From assembly GCA_963832355.1 (NCBI GenBank), contig CAWHTX010000005.1, forward strand, positions 1 to 64,000: a DNA stretch of 64,000 nt, written 5' to 3'. The notes beneath the pieces are model-generated. The model searched no databases and was not told the origin of the DNA. It saw only the letters and a list, made by a program, of their open reading frames with translations. Numbering within the stretch: position 1 is the first letter of the stretch; each line of letters begins with the position of its first letter. Shown in pieces: positions 1-11,455 of the stretch. The position numbers and the translations under genes are program-made. The stretch is from DATFVA01 sp963832355 (GTDB lineage: Bacteria > Bacteroidota > Ignavibacteria > Ignavibacteriales > Ignavibacteriaceae).

Positions 1-3000
1 CTTCGGAAAGTGGAATTCTTGCCTCAGTACTTATATCCGAACCAATAGACCTAAGTTCTTCTGCTGGTGTTTTCCCTATATTGCTATCAAGCGGGGCAGG
101 GAAGAAGCCATTATCCTGAAGTTCAGTTACGCTTTCCTTAAATGCTTCGAGTATGTGCCGAATATCTTTATCGCTATGAGCTTCAGATAAAAACATCGGA
201 AAACCTTCAAGGATGTGGATGCCTTTGTTCCTCAGTACATAAAACAACAGACTGAAATAATTCAGATCTTTAGGATGACTATAGTAAATGACAGAACTGA
301 AATTCATCATCCGAATCGGAACATTCCTCTGCATTAAAAATGTGTTCAGCTCTTCTGTTAATTTCTTTGCTTTTTGATTTAATTTTTTCTGTAAATCTCC
401 ATTTTGGGATTTAAGATATGTCAGTACAGCTTTACATGCCGTAAGAGAAAGAGGATGTCGTGCAAACGTTCCTGCAAAAAAGGTAACTCCAGCCTCAGGT
501 ATGGAATCATCACCGTACTGCCAATATCCTCCGTCAAATGCATCCATATAAAGCTTTTTCCCGGCTATTACCCCAATAGGAAATCCGCCGCCAATTACTT
601 TACCGAAAGTTCCTATATCGGCTTTTATTCCAAACCATTCCTGAGCACCACCCTGTGCTGTTCTAAAGCCGGTAATTACTTCATCAAATATTAAGGGGAT
701 TTTAGCATCTTCAGTTATTTTACGTAACTTTTGTAAAAATTCCTTCGGCTGAAAATCAGGTCTTCTTGCCTGCACAGGTTCGACCATGATACCTGCAATT
801 TCGGGTAAAAGATTTTCAATTATCTTTAAAGACTCATCTGTTCCGTATTCCAGGGCTATGGTATTCTGTACATTTTCACGCGGAATGCCAGGTGCTATCG
901 GCATCGTTCTAACCTGATCTCCGTTTACAATTGTTTTTATTAACACTTCATCAATTATTCCATGATAGTCGCCGGTAAAGAATATTATTTTATCTTTTCC
1001 CGTAACCGTTCTGGCCGCCCTTATGGCTCCCAATACTGCTTCAGAACCTGTTACACAGAAAGCAGCCCTGTCCATACCCGTAAATTCGCAAACTAGATGG
1101 GCGACTTCACCTGCAATAGGAGACTGCGGGCCGATTTCAAATCCCAGTTTTAATTGTTTTTCAATTTCGTCTCTAACAAATTTGGGATTGTGACCAAACA
1201 TATATTGTCCAAATCCCATAATGACATCTATATATTCATTGCCGTCAAGATCCCATAATTTTGATCCTTCAGATTTATTAGTTATAACCTGATAGGTCAT
1301 CTCTTTCCAAATGGGCAGGAAGCCGGAGACTGTTCTTGGGTCCGAATAATGGGACCTGTGTTGCTGAGTCAGTTCCTTCGAACTTTTTGTCTTCTTTGTA
1401 TACTCATTAATCAGCTTATTGAGATACTTCTGCTGCTTATCTGTTAGTGTTCCGTCTTTATTTGTTTTTATCGGGTTATACGGTCCGAATCTTTCAAATA
1501 CTCTTTTTTCTATGGTCTTATCATCTGCACTCTCTTTTTTGTCGATCAGAGCAGTCGAAGGTGATTTTGCAATACTTTTTTGGGTATCCGTCTCATACTC
1601 CGGAATACGTTCTGTTTTCCTTCCCTGCAAAAGATCAAGCTGTCTTCTCATCAGTTCCATCTGCTGTTGAATCAGATTCTCTATAGAACGATCCCCACCT
1701 AAGTCTTGTGGTCCGGAATTTATTCTGTCAATTGGTGATGATTCTTCATACTCTTCTATTATCTCTTCACCTTCTTCTTCAATAACGATTTCCTGTTGAG
1801 GGGGGATAAATTTATCCTCAGGTAACTGGTTATCAATATAATCGGCTATAGCAGAAATTGTGGGAGCTGTGTCCATCAGCTGCCTGAGAGTAATTTTTAC
1901 CTCAAATTTCTTCTGGAATGCCAGACTCACCTGAGTCATAAACAGACTATCGAATCCTAGCTCAAAGAAACTCTTAGTTGCATCCAGATCAGATTTACTA
2001 ATACCTGAGAGTTCTTCAAGAACCTCTTTAAGTATATCAATGATATATTCTTTCCTCGTCATATTACTCTGTTGTACCACCTTTTTTGTTTTAGGCTTTT
2101 TAACTACCTTCTTTAGCATCTGTGTTTTATTAAGTTCCCCGCGGTTATCTCTCACAGCAGGAGGTTCAATCCAATAACTTTTTCTGTCAAACTGATAGGT
2201 CGGAAGATGAAGTCTTTTTCTTTTCTTCCCTTTGTATAAATTGTTCCATTCAATTTTAATTCCTGACAACCATAACTTTCCAACAGCAGTAAGTAGATTT
2301 ATTTTGTCATCATCTGTTTCTGAAGGCTTTATTAATGTTGTTATTGTAGTCTGCTTAATATCATTGTTGCGATGCTGACTGGCCATTGTTGACAGTGCAC
2401 GCCCGGGCCCAAGCTCAATCATTACCAGATGATTCATTTTCTGGAGTTCGATGATTCCATCAGAGAACCTAACAGGATTCCTAAGCTGACTTGCCCAGAA
2501 TTCGGGATCTGTCGCCTGATCATCAGTTATCCAGGTCCCGGTAAGACTTGAAATAAATGGTTTCTCAGGTTTGTTTAGTTTTATTTTTGAAAACTCACTA
2601 ATGAAAGGCTTTAAAGCCGGTTCCATCATATTAGAATGGTATGCATGAGAGGTGAACAGAACCCGGTTTTCAATCTTTAATCCAGCTAATTTTTCAGATA
2701 ATTGCTTAATTTTTTCATTCGGACCTGATAATACAACCAGGCTGGGTGAATTAATTGCAGCCAGAGAAATATCTTCATTCAGAAAAACCTTTATTTCTTT
2801 TTCATTAGACCTGACTGAAAGCATACTGCCCGGTTCCTGCTGCTGCATTATCCTTGCACGCATTGCTATTATATAAAGTGCATCTTCGAGACTAAATACT
2901 CCGGCAAGACAGGCTGCCGTATAATCCCCGATACTATGCCCGATCATCGAGGCAGGCTTAATTCCCAGGTTAAGTAGAAGCTGTGCAAGTGAATATTCTA

Positions 3001-6000
3001 TTATGAAAAGTGCGGGCTGTGTATATACAGTCTGTTCCAGTTTTTTGGCAGTATCTTCAGTTTCATTTTGCGGGAAGAGCAATTCTCTGATATCCAGTTC
3101 CAGGATTGGTTTCAGATATTCAGCGCAATGATCAACTGTTTCTCTAAAAACCTTCTCACGGATATATAGAGTTTTTCCCATATTCACATACTGTGCTCCC
3201 TGGCCGGGAAACATAAACACAAGGTTTGAACGGTCGTCGGTATTAATATTGCTTTTATTTGTTCCTGACTGAATTGTTTCTTCTATTATCCGGGAAGCGG
3301 CTATACAGCTGTCTGCGATCAAAAACCTGCGATGTTTAAATTCATTTCTTCCAACCTGTAAAGTATATGCTACATCATTTATAGCTTCCTGAGGATTATT
3401 TTTGAGATAATCCATCAATGCCTTATAATTATTATCTAATGAATTTTCTGTTTTTGCGGAGACGATAAGTAAATATTTATCTCTGTCCTCCTCGCAAGAG
3501 AAAGATATGTAGGGATACTCTTCGAGTATGGCATGAGCATTGGTTCCCCCGACACCGAAAGCACTTACCGCAGCTCTCAGAGGTCGTTTGCTGTTGCTCA
3601 GATCTGTAAGCTTATCAACGACATAAAACGGTGAGTCAGCAAAATTTATCCGGGGATTTGGCCTGGTATAGTGCAATGTTGGTGGAATGACCCTGTTATG
3701 CAGGGTAAGGGTTGTTTTAATTAATCCGGTTATACCGGCTGCAGCATCAGTGTGTCCCACGTTACTTTTGACCGAACCGATCCCGCAGAAATGTTTTTCT
3801 TTTGTTTTACCGAAAGCTTTTTCCAGACTTGCTACTTCAATAGGATCACCTACAGGAGTTCCCGTACCATGGGTTTCAATATACCTGATTGTCGAGGGAT
3901 CTATCCCAGCGGCTTTCTGCGCCTTCATAATTACATCAGACTGTCCTTCTATACTGGGCGTCATATATCCGGCTTTATCCGAGCCGTCATTGTTTACGGC
4001 GACTGATTTAATTACGGCATAAATGGAATCACCATCTCTTAAGGCATCCTTTAGACGCTTCATAACTACTATTCCGGCACCATGACTAAATATAGTTCCG
4101 GTTGCATCTGCATCAAACGGTTTACAATGCCCGTCTTCTGAACCTATACTTCCATCAACAAAAAAATAGCCCCGTTTTTGAGGAAATGTTATTGAGACAC
4201 CTCCGGCTAATGCCATATCGCTCTTACCGGAAACCAGGCTTTGATACGCTTGTTCAACAGCAACAAGAGATGTGGAACAGGCAGTCTGGAGATTTACTGC
4301 AGGACCTCTTAGTCCTAACTTATAAGCAACTTTGGTGGTCAGGAAAGCATTATCATTCCCTGTTAATGTTGTATAATCTGCAATTTGATACGAATTAGCC
4401 ATTTCTTCAGCAGATTCACGATCTTTAAGAACATTAAATATCAGGTATGTATTTAAGCTGGATCCTGCAAATACACCAATTGATCCTTCATATTTCTCTG
4501 AACAATACCCTGCATCTTCCAGGCCTGCCCAGGCACATTCTAAAAATAGACGATGCTGCGGATCCATTAAAGCCGCTTCCCTGGGATTAAATCCGAAAAA
4601 TTCAGCATCGAATTTATCAACATCCTTCAGATAACCTCTTGCCTTGATAAACTTTATTTCTGAATTCAGATTTCCCTTCGGAATATACTCAAGCTCATCT
4701 TCAGAGAAGAAGGTAATGGATTCTATGCCATTAACCAGGTTCTGCCAGAATTCATTAATAGAATCTGCACCCGGATATTTTCCCGCCATACCTATTATTG
4801 CAATATCGGTTTCAACGGGATCCTTTTTATTTACCTGTACGGAATTATTGTTTGCTGGTGCGATAGACTTTCCAGTTATAAATTTTGCAAGTGAGGTTAT
4901 GGTAGGATACTGAAATAAATCGACTATGGATATATTTTCACCAAATACCTGATTGACTTTTAACTGAAGTCTCCCCATTAAGAGTGAATTGCCTCCTGCA
5001 TCGAAAAAATTGTCAGTCATTCCGATATTTTCATAGCCAAGCAGGCTTATCCAGATCTCTTTTATTGTGCTTTCAATTTCATTTAATTCTCTGCGACCAT
5101 TTCCGGGTTGTTTATTTCCTCTGTTTAACTCAGGAATGGGGAGTGCTTTATAATCGGTTTTTCCATTGGGAGTCAACGGGATTTTATCCAGTTTTATAAA
5201 AGAGTTTGGTACCATATACTCAGGAAGAAATTGCTTCACATGTTTCTTCAGATCATCAATATTAATAGCTACGTCAGCAACAAAGTAGGCTAAAATAAGA
5301 ATGACGTCTTCTGAATAATGATGGACCTTGACTGTGCAGTCCCGGATACCTTTGTAATTCCTGACAGAACTTTCAATCTCACCAGGCTCGATTCTGAATC
5401 CCCGGATTTTTACCTGGTGATCAAGCCTGCCGAGATACTCAATATCATTTCCTTCAAGAAGGCGTCCGAGATCTCCTGTCTTATAAAGTTTTCCATCTAA
5501 ACTATCAGTAAAAGGATTCTTAATGAAACGCTCCTTATTTAATTCCGGACGGTTCAAATATCCTTTAGATAATCCTGCTCCACCTACGTAGATTTCTCCG
5601 GTTTCACCTGTCTTTACAGGTTTTAATTTCTCATCAAGTATATATACATTAAGATCCGGAATAGGTTCACCGATTACACTACCTGAATTAACATCTTTAG
5701 AAGTTACAGGCCGGTAGGTGACGTGAACTGTGGTTTCAGTGATCCCGTACATGTTAATCAGCTGCGGATCAGAATCTCCATGCCTGTCAAACCAGGGTTT
5801 TAAGGCAGCAAGGTTAAGAGCTTCACCTCCGAAAATTACATAACGCAATGAAAGCTTTTCTTGATGATTTTTAACCTCCTCAGCGCGAATCAACTGATAG
5901 AATGCAGAAGGAGTCTGGTTTAATACTGTTACTTTTTCAGTTATTAAAAGATCAGAAAAAGATTCAGGAGAACGGCTTAATAAATAGGGAACTATTATAA

Positions 6001-6710
6001 GTTTACCGCCGTGCAGAAGTGCGCCCCAAATTTCCCATACAGAGAAATCAAATGCATATGAATGAAAAAAGGTCCAGACATCTTTCTCATTAAAATTAAA
6101 CCACTGTTGGGTAGACTGGAAAAGCCGTTTGACATTATGATGAGTTACCATCACACCATTTGGTTTTCCTGTAGATCCGGAAGTATATATTACATATGCC
6201 AGGCTGGATCCATCCATTTTGATGCTGGGATTTGATTTACTTTCACTCTCAAAATCGAATTCTTCAATTAAAATTGTTTCAGCTTTATTCGATGGGATTT
6301 TATTTTTTAGGGTTTTTTGAGTCAGAAGTAGTGAAGTTTTTGAATCTTCCATCATGAAGGATAGACGATCAGCCGGATAAGTTAAATCTATTGGTAAATA
6401 TGCTCCTCCGGCTTTTAAAATAGCTAGAATCCCTACAATCAAATCAAGCGATCTTTCCATAGAGATGGCAACAAGCATATCGGGTTTTACACCTCTGGAG
6501 ATCAGGTGGTGTGCTAATTGATTGGCCCGGATATTCAGTTCTGCATAGGTAAGAATTTGTTTATCAGTAGTATCAGTGCCTCTATTGTAAATTAATGCCC
6601 GATTCTGAGGATATAATTTTACCTGAGATTCGAATATTCCCTGAATCGTTCCGGGATGGAAAGAAACAGCCTCAGAACTGTCTAAATCAGCTAATTGTTT
6701 ATCATGCATT
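1..6710 (-). CDS. Hybrid NRPS/PKS megasynthase, 5' part (A-T-KS-AT-T-aminotransferase), runs off window
   Basis: Multimodular assembly-line enzyme. Domains in order with approximate residues: adenylation 1-520 (YTSGSTGKP near 170), carrier with GGNSL near 573, ketosynthase with TACSTSL cysteine near 808 and HGTGT and KSNVGH histidines, malonyl-type acyltransferase (GHSIGDY near 1257, SHAYH near 1357), second carrier (GFDSL near 1587), then a class III PLP aminotransferase with its lysine in FGKVIGG near 2036. The order resembles mycosubtilin synthase MycA. Reading the adenylation pocket by alignment to GrsA gives D-F-W-N-I-G-M-V-H, the published threonine code, so L-threonine loading is predicted. 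The aminotransferase should convert the beta-keto product to a beta-amine. The ATG at 6710 is one base out of frame with the rest; an extra base in the A4 run at 6660-6663 (plus strand) would explain it. The 3' part, probably a condensation domain, lies outside. Confidence 0.93.
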
Positions 6711-7135
6711 ATAAGGTTTCTTTCAACGGTTTATCAGTTCATAAAATCCGGATTTATTTTATTACAACAATTTTCTAAAACGGCAAAATCATCCAGCATC
6801 TAAGATATATTTCACGTGTTTATCTATAGTGTTCACGCATTTCTGATTATGCCGCCATCCTTTATGTTTATGGCACATGAAAATAAACAGGTTAAGGTCA
6901 TGAATATACAGCAAAAATAATCAAAATATATGCCTTCTATGAGTAATAAAAAATAAAGGAATTAGGTAATTATTTTCTCAGGATAAGAGATTTTACAATA
7001 CTTTGTCCTGTTTTAATACATGACTCATATCCAGAAAGTAACAAGAAAGCACCCCAAAGATCAATTACCTGTTGAAAATAGAGTTGGGCTATTTACAAAC
7101 CCGCATATCATTAATTGGTCTTTAGAAGTTTCAGG
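6711..7135. other. Intergenic region upstream of the NRPS
   Basis: This stretch separates the stop of the phosphopantetheinyl transferase from the NRPS start, both on the minus strand. I see no convincing gene on either strand, no clear terminator and no strong promoter match. It presumably holds the NRPS leader or promoter. Confidence 0.4.
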
Positions 7136-7834
7136 CTAAATATCACTTTTCCAATCATAAATTTCAATGTCTTTTTTTCCTTCGTAAACCAGGGATAGAA
7201 TATAATCAGGTAGAATCTTCAATGTTGTAACCTGAAACTTTTTTGCAAATTCTTTTTGATGAATTTTTTTTATGGTTATCTGGTTCTCGGTTTCATTCGT
7301 TAATTCAATATCCTTAGGTGAAAATGCAAATCCTTCCCCAATAGCCTTTATAAAAGCTTCTTTAATTGTCCATATTTTATAAAATGTTTCTGTGGACGAT
7401 TCAGTACTTTTCATCCAGTTAGTTTCGAACCTAGTGAAACATATGTCAGCTACTCCATTCATATCTTCAATCTTTTTCACTCTTTCAATATCCACCCCTA
7501 TTTCAGTACCAACGGAAAAGGCGAATACTATAAGATCATCACTATGAGATAGATTAAACTGCAGCTCGTATTTATTATCCGGGATATATGGTTTACCGAA
7601 ATTATTAAAAGAAAACACAATCGACGCGGGATCTATTTTCAAGTATTGACCAATTAGAACTCTTAATAATCCATGGGATATTATAGCTCTTTTTCGGATC
7701 CATTCAAATTTTAGATTAGCGATTTTTTCTTTTTCTGATTTATCCAGAATGTCACTCAGAGTTTTTAATTTATCAGGTGAAATATTAAGATCAGCCCGCC
7801 AGAGCTGTATTTTTGAGTTTAAATTCTGAATCAG
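7136..7834 (-). CDS. Sfp-type 4'-phosphopantetheinyl transferase
   Basis: Transfers phosphopantetheine from CoA to carrier-protein serines, so it is the likely activator of the two carrier domains in the adjacent NRPS/PKS. Visible family motifs are FSFNNFGKPYI, FNLSHSDD, the magnesium-site IGVDIE and WTIKEAFIKAIGEG. The first in-frame ATG/GTG/TTG is a TTG at 7642 giving only 168 residues, but the frame upstream, open to a TAA at 7855, encodes the usual N-terminal part (IQLWRADL, then an RAIISHGLLR helix). Adding it gives about 232 residues, the normal size for Sfp enzymes. No standard start exists there; CTG at 7834 is the best guess, or a base error has removed the start. The function is clear, the start is not. 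Confidence 0.88.
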   Translation of the reverse strand: MIQNLNSKIQLWRADLNISPDKLKTLSDILDKSEKEKIANLKFEWIRKRAIISHGLLRVLIGQYLKIDPASIVFSFNNFGKPYIPDNKYELQFNLSHSDDLIVFAFSVGTEIGVDIERVKKIEDMNGVADICFTRFETNWMKSTESSTETFYKIWTIKEAFIKAIGEGFAFSPKDIELTNETENQITIKKIHQKEFAKKFQVTTLKILPDYILSLVYEGKKDIEIYDWKSDI

Positions 7835-7978
7835 ATTAAACCGTATACTTTTTTATTAAATAGCTTTTAAGTCAATTATAAAAAGAATAGCTGTCAATCT
7901 CCAATAAGTTTTTGATAGCGAGAATTATATAATGATTTGTTCGTTCTTTTATTGTGATGAAAAGCGGGGGAGTAAGAG

Positions 7979-8040
7979 CCCTGGATGAGTCAGGGTTTTA
8001 ACCGGTGCAGATACCAGAAAAAGGTGATAATTCTGGTATC
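7979..8040. other. Two adjacent hairpins in the 373-base gap between the PPTase and the small membrane protein gene
   Basis: Two inverted repeats stand side by side: CCCTG 7979-7983 with CAGGG 7991-7995, and a perfect 10-bp stem GATACCAGAA 8010-8019 with TTCTGGTATC 8031-8040 (11-base loop). Neither is followed by a T run on either strand, so they do not look like ordinary terminators. On the minus strand they would lie in the leader of the PPTase/NRPS transcript. On the plus strand GGGGGAGTAA (7966 on) and ACCGG (8001 on) flank the first stem, loosely recalling the manganese (yybP-ykoY) riboswitch, but no plus-strand gene follows. The rest of 7835-8207 holds only the terminator listed separately. 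Confidence 0.4.
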
Positions 8041-8146
8041 ACATTTTTCCGAATGAAAGACAATCTATAATCTTAGGAAGGTCGACAAAAGATAGAATTT
8101 GTTGTTTAAATTAAATGAGGATTTTATCAGGTAATAAACAGTCCCC

Positions 8147-8175
8147 CAAAAAAAAGCTCCGAAAAATCAGAGCTT
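8147..8175 (-). terminator. Rho-independent terminator after the 63-residue membrane protein gene
   Basis: Stem AAGCTC (8154-8159) and GAGCTT (8170-8175). On the minus strand the stem is followed directly by a run of eight T. It sits 33 bases past the stop of the gene at 8208-8399. Confidence 0.8.
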
Positions 8176-8207
8176 AAATAAAAATGTTTTATGACAGGTT
8201 ATGGATT

Positions 8208-8399
8208 TCAGGCGAGTAGTTTAACCAGAAAATAAGCCAGAACGAAGAAATATGTAATACTCAGGGTGAGTTTTAATAAACCTTTTTGTGAATTTTTATC
8301 ATCAATGGTAACAGTACTAATATCCACCATTATGGGCTTAATTTTTTTTGCTACCTCATAATCCTGTTCTGCTGCTCGCAAATGATAATTGACTGCCAT
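8208..8399 (-). CDS. Small protein with one C-terminal membrane segment, unknown function
   Basis: A 63-residue protein. The first two thirds are polar and charged; residues about 42-62 form a single hydrophobic helix (LTLSITYFFVLAYFLVKLL), suggesting a tail-anchored inner-membrane protein. A GGAG ribosome-binding site lies about 6 bases before the ATG and a good terminator follows the stop, so it looks like a genuine single-gene transcript. I do not recognise the family and assign no function. Confidence 0.65.
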   Translation of the reverse strand: MAVNYHLRAAEQDYEVAKKIKPIMVDISTVTIDDKNSQKGLLKLTLSITYFFVLAYFLVKLLA

Positions 8400-8565
8400 A
8401 ATTTCTCCGAGTTAAATAGATTTTCAACACACTCGTATTCATAGTGACAAAAATCATACCCTATACTAATCATCTATTTTTACTGATATAGAAAGGTTTG
8501 GGTTCCCTGTGGTAAGAATTACCGGAAATATTTTGAGGAGGTGCGAAAAAAATTATCTAAAAAGG

Positions 8566-8603
8566 AAAAGAGCAGGGTGATTTTAATCACCTATTGCTCT
8601 TTT
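8566..8603 (-). terminator. Terminator overlapping the stop codon of the OmpA/TSP3 gene
   Basis: Long stem: AAAAGAGCA (8566-8574) with TGCTCTTTT (8595-8603), plus an inner GGTGATT/AATCACC stem. The TAG of the 8591 gene lies inside the hairpin. T-rich sequence follows on the minus strand. Confidence 0.8.
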
Positions 8604-10024
8604 ACAATCACTATTCTACGGTTTTTTGCCCTTCCTTCCGCTGTGGTGTTGTTAGCCACCGGGAATTTGTCTCCAAGGCCGTATATCGTAAATTTTGAAG
8701 CATCCAGTCCATGAGATATAAAGTAATAATAAACAGCTTCTGCACGCTTTGATGACATGGTTCTGATCCATTGCTCGGGTCCCTGGCTGTCCATATGTCC
8801 CTCTATCCTCCAGGATGCATTCGGATTTTTCTTTATCTGAGCTGCAATCTCATCCAGTTTCCTGTATGCATTGGGCTTTATTTCAGCACGGTTGGTATAA
8901 AAAATGTCGTCTCCCTGAAGAGTGAAAGTATCGGAAGATTGGTTTACAGCTTCTTTTTGCTTTTCCGTTTTCTGCGATTCAGGTGCAACGTCAGGACAGC
9001 CATCGTCATCCTGATATCCGTTTACTGTTTCCGCTTCGTTTGGACATTTGTCATCAACGTCAGGTATTCCGTCATTGTCATTATCGAGGTCGGGACAGCC
9101 ATCATCATCCTGGAACCCGTCGAAATCCTCTGCTTCATTAGGGCATTTGTCATCTTTGTCTAAAATTCCATCACCGTCATTATCCAGATCAGGACATCCA
9201 TCATTATCCTGGAATCCATCAAAGTCTTCTGCTTCATTAGGACATTGATCTTTAATATCAGGAATACCATCGCCGTCGTTATCATAATCAGGACATCCAT
9301 CCTGGTCCTGGAATCCGTCATAATCCTCGGGTTCCTGTGGACACTTATCATCGGCGTCAACAATGCCGTCGCCGTCTGAATCCCTGTTGCTTAAAAAAGC
9401 ATAGGAAATTCCAAGCGATACCGTTGAGAAGAAATCCTTGTTTTTACCAAGAGCTACGTCATCAAGATAGTCATTAAATACAAAATGCAGCGCTGAATTC
9501 AGCTGCAGACTTATCTGCTGACTGACAGGAATATTTATGCCCGCTTCAGCGTTGAATCCGAAAGTACTTTTGGCATAAACATTATTTCGGTTATTAATTA
9601 AAAGTTGTCCATTATCATCTTTTGGACTAAAAGAAATAAATGATAATCCCACACCGACATAAGGTAGAAAATCCTGAGTTACCGCATAAGAATAAAGTAA
9701 TGACCCGCTGAGTAATAAAATATCTGTACTGAAGGTAGCTGGTGCTTTGGTGAGATCCTTTCCTTTCACTGTTGCAATACTGCCCAGCAGTCTTAATCCG
9801 AGAATGTTTTCATCCATTGCCGGGAAATAATAAGTTGCTGAAAGTACTCCGTTTATACCCAGCTTCACATCCTTATAATCGGTTTTGCCGATTGTTATTC
9901 CCCCTGCAGCTGTTCCTAAAAGTGACTGAGAAAAGGGATGGATATCTTTTTTAATATAAGATTGAGGATAACTAATAAATGAAATAATCAGAATTAACCC
10001 CGCCAACAGTTTCAGTCTGCCCAT
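8591..10024 (-). CDS. OmpA-family outer-membrane protein with thrombospondin type 3 calcium repeats
   Basis: A 477-residue protein with a signal peptide (about 1-20), a predicted eight-strand beta-barrel (about 25-210), four or five calcium-binding type 3 repeats (about 213-345, units such as DNDGDGIPD followed by CPNEAEDFDG and DGCPD) and a C-terminal OmpA peptidoglycan-binding domain (about 365-477; GHMDSQG and RAKNRRIVI). The fold anchors the outer membrane to the cell wall, with the acidic repeats acting as a rigid calcium-loaded spacer. It is followed by a second OmpA protein gene upstream at 10163-11248 on the same strand, with 138 bases between. The family is certain, a specific role is not. 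Confidence 0.92.
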   Translation of the reverse strand: MGRLKLLAGLILIISFISYPQSYIKKDIHPFSQSLLGTAAGGITIGKTDYKDVKLGINGVLSATYYFPAMDENILGLRLLGSIATVKGKDLTKAPATFSTDILLLSGSLLYSYAVTQDFLPYVGVGLSFISFSPKDDNGQLLINNRNNVYAKSTFGFNAEAGINIPVSQQISLQLNSALHFVFNDYLDDVALGKNKDFFSTVSLGISYAFLSNRDSDGDGIVDADDKCPQEPEDYDGFQDQDGCPDYDNDGDGIPDIKDQCPNEAEDFDGFQDNDGCPDLDNDGDGILDKDDKCPNEAEDFDGFQDDDGCPDLDNDNDGIPDVDDKCPNEAETVNGYQDDDGCPDVAPESQKTEKQKEAVNQSSDTFTLQGDDIFYTNRAEIKPNAYRKLDEIAAQIKKNPNASWRIEGHMDSQGPEQWIRTMSSKRAEAVYYYFISHGLDASKFTIYGLGDKFPVANNTTAEGRAKNRRIVIVKEQ

Positions 10025-10162
10025 TTTACACCATAATATTTTTTACAATAACTCAACTAGATTTACTTCCCCTTAGAAATCACATTATTCTTATTTGCAA
10101 TATTCTACTTTTTTGTGAATAAATAAAGTATCTAATTAAAATACTACTCTTTAAATTCCCGT

Positions 10163-11248
10163 TTAATCCACTATTCTAAATTCAACTCTTCTGTTGAATG
10201 CACGGTTTATCGGTGAATCATTTTCACGTACAGGCCGCTTCTCGCCGAAAGCCTCCTTGGTGATACGATCCTTACTTATACCATGAGAAACCAGGTAGTC
10301 GTAAACCGAATTAACTCTTCTTTCAGATAACTTAATGTTATACTCATCTGACCCGAAGCTGTCAGTGTGTCCTGATATAACTACTTTCATATCAGGATAT
10401 TCCTTCAACACATCAAGCGCATGTTCAAGTATGGGGTAGGATTCCACCCGGATATTCGACTTATCGAAATCAAAGTTAACATTAAACAGCATAGGTTTCG
10501 TTTTGAATATAGTGTCTTTTTCAACTTCAACTTTTGGTACTTCTTTGTAGATAGTATCGATTTGGATAATCTCTCTTATACCTTCCGGACATTTTTTGCA
10601 GATGGTAGAAGGTTCACCCTGTGAGAACTGCCATAATACACCCAGTTCAAATGTCATATATGTATCGCCGTTCCCCCCGAGTATACCTTTATCCTGTTGA
10701 TTAACACTGTAATTCCCATCCAGCTTATTATGTGAAACTGTATGATAATTCATTTCCGTTTTAAGCTTCCATTCATCGGACATATTCCAGAAAGCACCGA
10801 GTCCAAGGTTTACTTCATAACCAGCCACAAAGTCGTTCAATTCGGAATTAAAAGAGTTCTTCGATTTTGAGCCGATAAATCCCCCACCAGCAAGAATAAA
10901 AGGGGTAAGATTTTCACACGGTAAAATGGTATATAACATGTCCAGATCAGCGGTAAAGGCATTCACCTTTTGAAGGTTAGATATATTTTCCTTGTAATAA
11001 TAAGATTCCAGATGATAGATCCCCCCTTTTAATCTCAGTGAGATATATTCTGAAAAGTTTCTTTGAGCAGATAGATATCCACCAAAGTTCGTATTACCTG
11101 AATAACCATCGCCGGATACACTTACAAATCTTGGGTATGCTGCTCCAAAACCCAAACTCCAGCCGCTGCTTGTCGGCTGGGCATAATTTTCATTAAATGA
11201 TAAAGCAGTAAATAAGAGAATAAACAGAAGTATAGAGGATTTCATCAA
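10163..11248 (-). CDS. OmpA-family outer-membrane protein
   Basis: A 361-residue protein: signal peptide (1-23, ending NYAQ), an outer-membrane barrel of about 200 residues with repeated aromatic beta-strands, a short linker containing CKKC, then an OmpA peptidoglycan-binding domain (about 250-361) with VISGHTDSFG, LSERRV and FNRRVEFRI. No type 3 repeats are present, unlike the neighbour at 8591. It probably tethers outer membrane to peptidoglycan. It follows the usual OmpA plan in length and order. The 138-base gap to the next gene leaves a common transcript uncertain. Confidence 0.92.
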   Translation of the reverse strand: MMKSSILLFILLFTALSFNENYAQPTSSGWSLGFGAAYPRFVSVSGDGYSGNTNFGGYLSAQRNFSEYISLRLKGGIYHLESYYYKENISNLQKVNAFTADLDMLYTILPCENLTPFILAGGGFIGSKSKNSFNSELNDFVAGYEVNLGLGAFWNMSDEWKLKTEMNYHTVSHNKLDGNYSVNQQDKGILGGNGDTYMTFELGVLWQFSQGEPSTICKKCPEGIREIIQIDTIYKEVPKVEVEKDTIFKTKPMLFNVNFDFDKSNIRVESYPILEHALDVLKEYPDMKVVISGHTDSFGSDEYNIKLSERRVNSVYDYLVSHGISKDRITKEAFGEKRPVRENDSPINRAFNRRVEFRIVD

Positions 11249-11455
11249 AGTTGCCTTTTGTAAAAGAGGAATAACAATATTTTATTTACCATTTGTGAAT
11301 GGTTTTTTACAAGATATGTGCCATAACGAAACAGGGCGAACTATGTTTAATTACTTGATATTTGCTTGTTAAATAAAGGTTAAAAGGCACTTATCGGAGA
11401 TTCCGCTTAAAGGATATTCTCAAATTGAAACTTCTACTTAAATAAATAGACATTT

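Noticed and set aside
7960..8045. Full match to the manganese (yybP-ykoY) riboswitch
   Set aside because: Only two short motifs agree, the expected P1 pairing is absent and no manganese-linked gene follows on the plus strand.
8771..9363. Several ORFs on both strands inside the OmpA gene with repeats
   Set aside because: They arise from the repetitive acidic DGDG-type codons read in other frames; the OmpA frame has a signal peptide and known domains.
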